DNA of 64,000 nt. Origin: Clostridiales bacterium (lineage in GTDB: Bacteria > Bacillota > Clostridia > Saccharofermentanales > Saccharofermentanaceae). Positions within the stretch are counted from its first letter, which is position 1. The number at the start of each line of letters is the position of its first letter. The position numbers and the translations under genes were made by a program. The notes beneath the pieces are model-generated. The model did no database searches. It worked only from the letters and a program-made list of their open reading frames with translations, and was not told where the DNA came from. Location of the stretch: positions 62,001 through 126,000 of the forward strand of contig JAFZKB010000023.1 in assembly GCA_017551865.1 (NCBI GenBank), read 5' to 3'. This document shows positions 8,279 to 16,039 of this stretch, piece after piece.

Positions 8279-9253
8279 ATGAATACTTCGAACTACAGAA
8301 AGTACTGGCTTTTATCGCTGGTCCTTGTCATTGCTATATCTTCATATCCGCTTTATATGGGATTTTCGGTCTTTCTTCAGGTCGCCCGCCTGGGAGCTGT
8401 CGCGGAAGAAAACTATCCGAAATACATCATCCCCTATACGCCGATCGCCCTTTCTCTGATCTTCGGTGTCGCGATGATGCCCCTTCTTCAGAAGATCTCC
8501 CGGAAACTGGATCTCCTCTATGGAGCTGTCCTTTCTTCCGCAGTATTCTTCCTCGTGGAAAGACTCATGGAAACGAAGATCCTCGTAAAGACCACAGAAC
8601 TGTTCCCTCTGGAGAGCTGGCAGATGTCACTCTGCTATGTCCCTCCGGAGGGTTACCGGACCCGTACCTGGCAGGCGGTAGATGTTCTTCTGGGCGGGTA
8701 TAGCCCTGGATTTAAGTTTCATTTCTACCTGATCTCGGTCGTCATCATCCTCTCCCTTCTGAACTGTTTTTACGGCTTCGGGAAGATGATCCGAAACGAC
8801 GACTGGAAACGAAAAAAGGCTCTGAAGATCCAGGGCGCAGCTTCGGTCCTCTTTCTGGGAATGTGCATCTGGGCCTGTTTTACCGCCTTCTATCGCACAG
8901 GGGAGATCACGGTCTCGCCTCTTTCTTCTATACTCATGATCGTCTTCTTCATCCTGCTCGGAGTGACGGCAGGTGTGTTTACCGGCTCTTTTGTATTAGA
9001 AAAAAGGAAGATCCTCTTCGACGTGATCCCTGCAGTCACGGCCATACTTGTCACCACAGCGATGTACGTCGGCGAGATGATCCTTCTTAGTAAAAACCTC
9101 TACCGGTTCGGGAAGGGATTTCTGTTTGAAGGGCTCGGAAAACTGGTACTGGCACCGATCGATATCCTCGCCATTTTCGCTTCCGGTGCGATCACCTTTC
9201 TTGTCTGCCGCGTATTCCGCACAGAGAAAGGAAGGAAACAGGATCCCTGCTGA
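8279..9253 (+). CDS. Multi-pass membrane protein of the BlaI/BlaR-type operon
   Basis: This 324-residue integral membrane protein has about seven hydrophobic segments, near residues 10-30, 48-68, 80-95, 148-165, 183-203, 215-242 and 250-270, plus one near the C-terminus. It starts 15 bp after the lipoprotein gene and is the last member of the operon. No transporter or enzyme motif is recognised. The basic C-terminal tail suggests a cytoplasmic end. Its link to the repressor-protease pair suggests a job in envelope stress or antibiotic response, but nothing in the sequence shows this. Confidence 0.8.
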   Translation: MNTSNYRKYWLLSLVLVIAISSYPLYMGFSVFLQVARLGAVAEENYPKYIIPYTPIALSLIFGVAMMPLLQKISRKLDLLYGAVLSSAVFFLVERLMETKILVKTTELFPLESWQMSLCYVPPEGYRTRTWQAVDVLLGGYSPGFKFHFYLISVVIILSLLNCFYGFGKMIRNDDWKRKKALKIQGAASVLFLGMCIWACFTAFYRTGEITVSPLSSILMIVFFILLGVTAGVFTGSFVLEKRKILFDVIPAVTAILVTTAMYVGEMILLSKNLYRFGKGFLFEGLGKLVLAPIDILAIFASGAITFLVCRVFRTEKGRKQDPC

Positions 9254-9358
9254 AGACGGATCTGTTTTCAAAATTTATTGAGTAAAAAAACATACCCGTG
9301 CAATCAATTAGGTGAAAGGCTTTTTGAGCCAAAATTTTACCGAAAGGTGGCATTGGGT

Positions 9359-10285
9359 ATGAACATTATGGTATTGGTAAACAAAGATTTTGAGTATGCC
9401 GGGTATCAGGCCGGCATCTTCCAGCAGATTCTCGACAAGAAGATCCCCGATCTTCATGTGATCGCCAAAGATACCGGGACACGCGGGTCAAAATTCGTTC
9501 CTTCCTGTGTGTATAAGCTCGGGGCAGATAAGGTTCGTGAATTCTGCATCAGCTACCTCTTTGAAGCTGGAAAAGACGTAAACACTTCCAACTCGGAAGA
9601 AAAACACGACCTTCTTAAAGAACTCCTCAAAGAAGAAAAACCGGATCTCATCATCAGTGTGAGCACTACCGAAACGACACCGATCGGTCTGGAGTGTGAT
9701 CCGAAGGCCGATACGAAAAACGGTTGCGTATTCATGGGAAGCCAGTTCTTCGCGAAGGACTGCAGAAAGTATGATTCAACAACAAAGAGCCATCTCTATT
9801 TGAAAGAGCCCTGGTACCGGCTCGACTTCCCGCCGCTCTTCGGAGGCCTGTATGACTTTATCCACGACAATCAGGCGGCGATCTCAGAGGGAATGCTCCA
9901 GGTGCCGAATCATCCTGCAGCCCAAACGACAGTTTATGCCGACGAAAAATATGTCAGTCTCGGCGTGATCAATGTCATGAATTACGACTGCTACGGAAAA
10001 GCGGATGCGGCGACCTACGAGGAATTCAATCCTTCGGGGCACGATAAGCTTTTGCCTATCGGACTGGAAACCACACACGCAGTGGTAAGAATGGCTGCAG
10101 AAGAGATTCCGGATCACGATACGGTCCCGGTCCTTTTCGTATCACCGATCGTGGACAGATACGAGTGTTTTAACGAAGACGTCGGCATGAGCTGGGACGA
10201 GCAGAATTTCATCAGTTCCTATAATTCTGCTATCGCAGTATCCAACATGCTGCAGCTTCTGAAGCAAAACGGAAAATTGTCCTGA
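9359..10285 (+). CDS. Unrecognised cytoplasmic protein, possibly nucleosidase-like
   Basis: This 308-residue protein begins MNIMVLVNKDFEYAGY. The start at 9359 is supported by AAAGGTGG at 9343-9350, 8 nt upstream; a longer frame from a TTG near 9278 has no such site. There is no signal peptide or membrane segment. The C-terminal third (ETTHAVVRMA, then PVLFVSPIVDRYECFN and SSYNSAIAVSNML) has the order of an active-site Glu strand, an Asp-bearing loop and a final helix. That order recalls nucleoside phosphorylases and methylthioadenosine nucleosidases, but the similarity is weak and offered only as a lead. The gene stands alone and is followed by a strong terminator. Confidence 0.75.
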   Translation: MNIMVLVNKDFEYAGYQAGIFQQILDKKIPDLHVIAKDTGTRGSKFVPSCVYKLGADKVREFCISYLFEAGKDVNTSNSEEKHDLLKELLKEEKPDLIISVSTTETTPIGLECDPKADTKNGCVFMGSQFFAKDCRKYDSTTKSHLYLKEPWYRLDFPPLFGGLYDFIHDNQAAISEGMLQVPNHPAAQTTVYADEKYVSLGVINVMNYDCYGKADAATYEEFNPSGHDKLLPIGLETTHAVVRMAAEEIPDHDTVPVLFVSPIVDRYECFNEDVGMSWDEQNFISSYNSAIAVSNMLQLLKQNGKLS

Positions 10286-10362
10286 TATCACAAAACCGAT
10301 GCGTCATGTGGAAATTTGGGAGGATTCCACAAGACCACCGGTAAAGTGATGGAATAGAATAT

Positions 10363-10405
10363 GCCACCCGGATAGCCCATCTCCTCATCCGGGTGGCCTT
10401 TTTTA
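10363..10405 (+). terminator. Intrinsic terminator
   Basis: GCCACCCGGAT (10363-10373) pairs perfectly with ATCCGGGTGGC (10387-10397) and is followed by a run of T. It ends the gene at 9359-10285 and lies just before the end of the convergent transglutaminase-like gene. A second inverted repeat TGTGGAA/TTCCACA (10307-10331) lies upstream of it. Confidence 0.88.
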
Positions 10406-10424
10406 CTTTCTGTAACTTGAGATA

Positions 10425-12353
10425 TTACCTTGCTTTGCTGTAAACGTACTTGGCCGTACCTCCGACGACCATGTTTCCCTTGGCATCCTTGTGATATGGA
10501 TATACCCAGTAATACGTCCAGTCCGTCTTGCTCGCTTTCGTATCTGCAAAGGTCGTTCCTTTGGTCGTCATACCAATATAGCTGTACTTTCCGCCCGGGC
10601 GGATCGCATAGACGAGGTATCCTTCGGCACCGGAAGAAGCTGTCCAGGACAGAGTAACTTTTCCGGAAGCACCATTTGCCTTAAGATTTGTCACTGCCGG
10701 GCAAAGGCCTTTGGCGAAAACATATTTCGGACAGGTTCCGGAACGCATAAAGTCATTGGCATCAAGATAATAGGGGAAGACCCAGTAGTAGTTATAGGCA
10801 CTGTCAGATGCCTTTGTATCGGTAAAAGAAGTTCCCTTCGTCATGCCGACATATCCGTATTTCCCGTTCTTCTGACCATAAACCAGATATCCGTCCGCAC
10901 CGGATACCGAGCTCCAGTAAAGCCGGACACTGTTTTTCCCGGCAGGGACCGCATGGAGATTCGTCATCACCAGGTTTTTCTTCGGGCTGGTCGCAGCTGT
11001 ACTCGGAGAATAGTCTTTATTGGTGAGGTAAAGAGGACTTCCGGATTTCAGTGTATACGCTTCGATAGCACCCGGGTAATACGCGTATTTGTTATTGAAG
11101 GAATTCGCTTTGATCACATGCTCGATCGTTGTATATGTCATTGTTTCCCAAAGATCGATAGGAAATTCTCTTTGCATCGTCTTCTTACTTGCATATCCCT
11201 TCATGAAGTACTCGTCCGTATCGTAGCAGCCATCGGTCAATGTGACATCTACCAGATAGTTTCCGCCATTTCCCATATGGACGATATTCCACATATGCGC
11301 CGCTGTACCGCTTCCCTGATCGATCGTGCCTCCCACGCATATGCAGTAGATCTCGGGGTCATCAAATTTCGTCAGGTCACATAAGTACTGGAAAGCTCTG
11401 GAATATCCCTCACAGAAAACATTTGTATTTCCGTCCCCGTCAAATACCCAGATGAGCTGCCAAGGGTCCTTGTAATCATATGCATTCGGGTCATTCTGGT
11501 TCGAGGCCACGATCTTGCATATCTCATTTTTGTAACCACGGAGCTTGTCGTAGTCGGAAGCATTTTTATACTTCGTGACAATGGCCTTAGCATTTGAAAC
11601 GGCTTTATTTACTCTTGCAGGAAGGGAACCCATTTCATAAGTGTAAGGTTCACCTGTCTTGGAATATTTTTTATCAACAGGGATATGAATTGTGTAGTCT
11701 CCGTCAAACACGATCGTATAATCTGACACGCCTCCCTCTCCCCAATTGGGATAGAGAGTATACATCACTCCTGACGTGAAAATTGTCCCTTCTCCATTCC
11801 AGAAAAATTCAAAAGGGTAATCGTAGTATATGGCGTTCGTTACCTTTCCCATGTCAAAGTTAAGCAGTTTATCGATCGCCAGTCGGGTCTCATCCGTTAT
11901 ATATCCGTCTTCAACCGGATTCTTGATGCCCAGTGCTTTAGAAGAATAACTTTCTTTTATTCCGAGCTGCGATAATTTGACCATAAACTCTGTGCTTGTG
12001 CGCTGTCCGGCTGCCACTTTCTTGATCTCGGGAACAAGAAGGTTATATACTGTCGCTTCTTTTCCGGTGAGTTTCTTCCCGAGCCGCTGCGCTCCGGCAT
12101 TCTCCTCATCTGTGGATTCGATCTCATACGGATCTACTTGCTGTCCGAAAGCTCTATCCACATACGCCTTGAATAACTCTTCTTTATCGTAATCCCCGCG
12201 TCCTTCAAAAGAGACTTCCTCTTCGAATTCATATGTTCCGGTGATCTCCTGTGGCTCCTCCGTTTCCGTGCTTTCCTCCGCACGGACGAGTCCTCCCATA
12301 AATGTAAAGACAACTGCGACACACACCAGGCGTGTCAACCACTTTCCTGACAT
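10425..12353 (-). CDS. Secreted transglutaminase-like protein with two C-terminal FN3-like repeats (paralogue 1)
   Basis: This 642-residue protein has an N-terminal signal peptide (hydrophobic core VCVAVVFTFMGGLV) and an acidic linker. An alpha-helical region follows at about 45-300, then a transglutaminase/protease-like core. The core shows CEGYSRAF (Cys near 313), AHMWNIVHMG (His near 353) and YLVDVT (Asp near 368), giving a plausible Cys-His-Asp triad. Two beta-sandwich repeats follow (about 465-640), each with GADGYLVYGQ or GAEGYLVYA and ending YYWVFPY or YYWVYPY. Two close paralogues lie at 21069-25079. Unlike them, it has LTDG where they read TWCDS after the Asp. Secreted proteins of this type may process or crosslink cell-surface proteins. 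Substrate unknown. Confidence 0.85.
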   Translation of the reverse strand: MSGKWLTRLVCVAVVFTFMGGLVRAEESTETEEPQEITGTYEFEEEVSFEGRGDYDKEELFKAYVDRAFGQQVDPYEIESTDEENAGAQRLGKKLTGKEATVYNLLVPEIKKVAAGQRTSTEFMVKLSQLGIKESYSSKALGIKNPVEDGYITDETRLAIDKLLNFDMGKVTNAIYYDYPFEFFWNGEGTIFTSGVMYTLYPNWGEGGVSDYTIVFDGDYTIHIPVDKKYSKTGEPYTYEMGSLPARVNKAVSNAKAIVTKYKNASDYDKLRGYKNEICKIVASNQNDPNAYDYKDPWQLIWVFDGDGNTNVFCEGYSRAFQYLCDLTKFDDPEIYCICVGGTIDQGSGTAAHMWNIVHMGNGGNYLVDVTLTDGCYDTDEYFMKGYASKKTMQREFPIDLWETMTYTTIEHVIKANSFNNKYAYYPGAIEAYTLKSGSPLYLTNKDYSPSTAATSPKKNLVMTNLHAVPAGKNSVRLYWSSVSGADGYLVYGQKNGKYGYVGMTKGTSFTDTKASDSAYNYYWVFPYYLDANDFMRSGTCPKYVFAKGLCPAVTNLKANGASGKVTLSWTASSGAEGYLVYAIRPGGKYSYIGMTTKGTTFADTKASKTDWTYYWVYPYHKDAKGNMVVGGTAKYVYSKAR

Positions 12354-12513
12354 ATCCTACCTCCCTGTTCCAAAACCCAAATATCTGAAATATTTTACAA
12401 TATTCCTCCTGTATTTTATACTTTCCCTTAGGGTAAGGAAACCCCTCCACAGAAGAATTCAATTATTTTTCTGTTATGATTGATGCTAGAAAAGAACCGA
12501 AGGAGAGATGTGC

Positions 12514-13008
12514 ATGACCAAATACCTTGTCTGTTCTGACATCCACGGAAGAGAGCTCTTCCTGGAAGGGGCCTTAAAGAAGCATCCGGATACAGATGCC
12601 GTGATCGTGTGCGGAGATCTCGAACTCGAGTTTTACGATGTCGAAGAGATCATCCGAAGATGCCTTTCACGTTCCACCGACATCCGCATGGTGCGGGGAA
12701 ACTGCGACATATATATCACTTCCAGTTCTTCCTACTTAGATACGATCGCCTTTCCTCTTTCTTCCCGTCACCGCGCGCTCGTCACCCACGGACATATCTA
12801 CCGGGCAAGAACGGATCTTATGACATATGCAGCGATGGAGAAAAACTGTGATATCGTGCTCTTCGGTCACACGCACCGGCAGACGGACCGCATGGAAAAC
12901 GGCATACGTTTCCTGAATCCGGGCGCGATGAAAAACAGAGAATATATGATCCTCGAAACTGATAAGGATGGAGAACTGACGGTTACTTTCTATCCCGAAC
13001 TGATCTGA
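12514..13008 (+). CDS. YfcE/MJ0936-type metallophosphoesterase
   Basis: This 164-residue protein carries the calcineurin-like phosphoesterase motifs in order: SDIHG (D-x-H), CGDLE (G-D), RGNCD (the GN-H/C-D motif with Cys in place of the usual His), VTHGHIY and FGHTHR. It ends with NPGAM, common in the YfcE group. These are two-metal phosphodiesterases acting on cyclic nucleotides or model diesters. The ATG at 12514 is preferred over one at 12508 because AAGGAG at 12500-12505 gives 8 nt to it and only 2 nt to the other. The gene ends flush against the convergent permease gene. Confidence 0.88.
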   Translation: MTKYLVCSDIHGRELFLEGALKKHPDTDAVIVCGDLELEFYDVEEIIRRCLSRSTDIRMVRGNCDIYITSSSSYLDTIAFPLSSRHRALVTHGHIYRARTDLMTYAAMEKNCDIVLFGHTHRQTDRMENGIRFLNPGAMKNREYMILETDKDGELTVTFYPELI

Positions 13009-14175
13009 TCAGGAAGCCGGCTTTTTAGCCTCTTCTTTCATCCTCGCCTGCTTTCTCTTTTCCATCCACGGAATGAGGCTCTCATGGTAAAGGATCGCCA
13101 TAACGGCAGTGAACGGGATCGAGATCAGGATGCCGATCGGTCCGAAGAGCTTGCCGCCGATAATGATGGAGATCAGCGAGATCACCGCCGGGATTCCGAG
13201 AGAATCGCCGAAGAGATGAGGTTTTACGACATAACCATCGATCGTCTGGAGCACACATGTGAAGATAACGAAGATCACGGCATACATCGGATCTTCCAGC
13301 AGAAGTACGAATGCACCCATGATACAGCCGACGATCGGACCGAAGGTCGGAAGGATGTTTGTCACACCTACAATAACAGAGATGAGCACGACGTTCGGAA
13401 GTCCTGCGATCAGCATGAAGATCGCATTGGCGATACCAACACCGATCGCCTCCAGGATCGTGAAACTGATGTACTTGCTGAAGATCGCGTTGCTTCTTCT
13501 TAAGAAATCGGTATGCTTCTTATACTGCTCATCTGTAAGCAGCGCGTGGCGGAAAGTATCGATGCCGCGGAAGAGTCTCTTCTTGCCGGCCAGGAAATAT
13601 ACCGCCAGGATAACACCGATAAATGCGTTCAGAAGGATATTCCAGACACTTAAGACCGTATTCATGGCCATGGTCAGATTATGTGAAAAATCCGCGATCT
13701 GCGTCTCGGTCTGGGCATAGATATTGCTCGTCCAGCTCGTCGCATTCAGATGAATGTTGTACTGCTCGGCGAACTTATCGAGTCTCTCCAGCGCCTCTTC
13801 CACTTTCGACGCATAGTTCTGCGTATTAGATACGAAGTGCGTGATACTGTCGAGCATCTCCGGCAGAACGAGCCAGAAGAAAAGACTTATGGCCAAAAGC
13901 ACCAGGAAGATCGAGATCCCGACCGAAAGCACATAACGGAAGCGCGGTTTCTGTATATTCTTGAAAACTTTGTTCTCGAAAAAGACGACGACCAGGTCGA
14001 CCAGATAGGCGATGATCGCACCGATGATGATCGGTGATACGATCGCCATGGCGTGGGAAAGCCACGCCAGCACGGATGACAGGTTGTTCAGTATCATGTA
14101 CGCGACAACACCTGCGATCGCCGCTATGGAATAGGCACCCCAACGATTGCTCAGGGCTTTTTTGATTCTACTCAA
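13009..14175 (-). CDS. AI-2E family transporter (PerM/YtvI-like permease)
   Basis: This 388-residue protein has the eight-segment layout of the AI-2E/PerM family: paired segments near residues 15-35 and 42-65, one near 85-105, a soluble stretch at about 108-180, then further segments to about 365. The PNVVLISVIVGVTNILPTFGPIVG stretch near 265-290 is a strong family hallmark. Members export small molecules or act as sodium/proton antiporters, and the substrate here is open. Translation starts at TTG (14173-14175): AAGGAG lies about 9 nt upstream and there is no in-frame ATG nearby. The basic tail (EKRKQARMKEEAKK) faces the cytoplasm. Confidence 0.87.
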   Translation of the reverse strand: MSRIKKALSNRWGAYSIAAIAGVVAYMILNNLSSVLAWLSHAMAIVSPIIIGAIIAYLVDLVVVFFENKVFKNIQKPRFRYVLSVGISIFLVLLAISLFFWLVLPEMLDSITHFVSNTQNYASKVEEALERLDKFAEQYNIHLNATSWTSNIYAQTETQIADFSHNLTMAMNTVLSVWNILLNAFIGVILAVYFLAGKKRLFRGIDTFRHALLTDEQYKKHTDFLRRSNAIFSKYISFTILEAIGVGIANAIFMLIAGLPNVVLISVIVGVTNILPTFGPIVGCIMGAFVLLLEDPMYAVIFVIFTCVLQTIDGYVVKPHLFGDSLGIPAVISLISIIIGGKLFGPIGILISIPFTAVMAILYHESLIPWMEKRKQARMKEEAKKPAS

Positions 14176-14238
14176 GAATATGGTCTCCTTAGAACGTCAG
14201 TGGCTCTATTATATAACCTGATTCCAAATAAATAAACC

Positions 14239-15996
14239 TCAAATCTCCGTATCGTACAGAAGTCGTCCGACCTGTGTGGTGATGAAGTCACTGCTCGATG
14301 CGATATCATGTGTCATTTCCGCCAGGATAAAGCCGTAGAGATCGTCCTTGCAGAACAGCGGTAATATCGTGCTTTCACGGCATTTCGGCGGAAGATCGAT
14401 CCGCTGGAAGATCGCCTCCAGCATGACCGGCTGGCGCTCCTTCGGGATGACATAAAGTTCGCCCTCCTTAAGGACACAGCGAAGCTTTACCTTCTCCGGG
14501 AAAAGATCCTCATTCCCTTCTTCGTAGACGATATCCTCGTCGAAAAGGAACAGGGCCGCGTTTTTCAGGCCGATCTTATTGAAACTTCCGATGATCCGGC
14601 CTTCTTTTTCTTTCTTGTCAGAGGCTTCGTTTCCGAAATCCGTGACATCCACGAGGAAGTCCGAAAAACTCTGCTGGAAAAAGACCTGTCGCTCGTTGGC
14701 GGAGATGATCGCCTCGGCCTGCGCGGCGATCGCGTGATCTCTCATAAGCGTGAAAAGCCGGTTGATCAGCTGATTCGCCCCGCCCAGATTGGTGCTCTGC
14801 TCGTTATTGATGCTCCCCTGAAGCCGTGCGATCGACTGCAGGAGTTTCGCCGCATCGGTGTAATCCATGGCGCCGTTAGCGAAGAAAATATCGATCAGAT
14901 CCGAGGCCTCCTGGAAGTCCTCGACGCTGATATACCTCTCCTTGACACCTGTCAGGATCTTGCCGACGAACTCGGAAAAGAGCCTTTGAAGGTTAACGGA
15001 TTCGCGGCTGATATACTCATAGCGGTATCGGTAGAAGCAGTCGTTGAACATGCGGGTGATGAAGGCCGGATCGACATTTCGCATCTCCAGCTTGGTATAT
15101 TCATACATTTCGTATGGAAAAGAATCTCTGCCATAAAGGCGCGTGGGGATCTCAACAGACTCGACTTCCTCCCCGTCCATCTGCGCCAGAAGAAGATTGA
15201 GCGCCTGTCTTCCGAGCGTGATGTCCGCTACACCGATCGAAGAAAGCGCAGGGATCATGCGCCCGGCCATCGTTGTGTTGTCGAAAGCAAACACCATGAT
15301 GTCCTTTCCCGGCACGAGTCTTCGTTCTTCCATCTCTTCGTAAAGACCCACGGCGACGGAGTCGTTGACGCAGAAGATGGCCTGCACATCGGGATTTCTG
15401 TCGAGAAGTGCTTTAGCTGCATCACGGGAATTGATCGACATATCTGTCGCTTCGTAGTTCTCCGAAGTGAACTCGATGCCGTTTTCTGTCAGAAGACGGA
15501 CATAGATATCTTTTCTCTTTTCGGAGTCACGGCTGTCCGTGCGGCCGCCGAGCATGCAGAACCGGGAAAACCCATGCACGTTGATAAGGCAGTCGACGGC
15601 TTCTTTGATACCGGATTCGTTATCGTAGTTTACGGAAACATAATTGACGATATCCGACGCGGCAAATACGATCGGAATATGTTCGAGCTGGGAACGGAAA
15701 CGGCTCATGATCCTTTCCGCATTGACGTTTTCCATACTTCCGAGACAGATGATCAGTCCATCGAATTTACAGCGCTTTTCAAGCTGATAGATCGAGTTAT
15801 AGACCTGGAAGAAACGGTGATGGCGCTTATCCTTATCCTTTGTGCCGTCAAAACGTCCGGAAATAACGACCAGGTTCAGATCCTTGTGCTGGCGGATGCC
15901 GCTCTGCACATTCAGGATGAATTCCTCACCAAAGTCCGTGTAGTTATTCTCCAGGATCAGTCCGATCGTTCTTTTTCCCTTATTGCCTTTAATCAC
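14239..15996 (-). CDS. LacI/PBP1-like sensor protein lacking both DNA-binding and output domains
   Basis: This 585-residue protein begins directly with the periplasmic-binding-protein-like fold of the LacI family (RTIGLILENNYTDF, GLIICLGS, FAASDIVNYVSVNYDNESG, then AIFCVNDSVAVGLYEEM and VFAFDNTTMAG). There is no helix-turn-helix before it, and the start is a GTG at 15996. A helical middle (about 310-450) leads to a GAF-like C-terminal part. In many clostridial proteins this layout is followed by a GGDEF domain, but here the chain ends (TTQVGRLLYDTEI). Only 63 bp separate it from the next gene. It lies 43 bp downstream of the FIST-EAL gene on the same strand, so it may be a sensory partner of that enzyme. 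Confidence 0.8.
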   Translation of the reverse strand: MIKGNKGKRTIGLILENNYTDFGEEFILNVQSGIRQHKDLNLVVISGRFDGTKDKDKRHHRFFQVYNSIYQLEKRCKFDGLIICLGSMENVNAERIMSRFRSQLEHIPIVFAASDIVNYVSVNYDNESGIKEAVDCLINVHGFSRFCMLGGRTDSRDSEKRKDIYVRLLTENGIEFTSENYEATDMSINSRDAAKALLDRNPDVQAIFCVNDSVAVGLYEEMEERRLVPGKDIMVFAFDNTTMAGRMIPALSSIGVADITLGRQALNLLLAQMDGEEVESVEIPTRLYGRDSFPYEMYEYTKLEMRNVDPAFITRMFNDCFYRYRYEYISRESVNLQRLFSEFVGKILTGVKERYISVEDFQEASDLIDIFFANGAMDYTDAAKLLQSIARLQGSINNEQSTNLGGANQLINRLFTLMRDHAIAAQAEAIISANERQVFFQQSFSDFLVDVTDFGNEASDKKEKEGRIIGSFNKIGLKNAALFLFDEDIVYEEGNEDLFPEKVKLRCVLKEGELYVIPKERQPVMLEAIFQRIDLPPKCRESTILPLFCKDDLYGFILAEMTHDIASSSDFITTQVGRLLYDTEI

Positions 15997-16039
15997 GGTG
16001 ATCTTCGCCCCTTTCCGGTGTCATCCTCTGTCGTTCATC

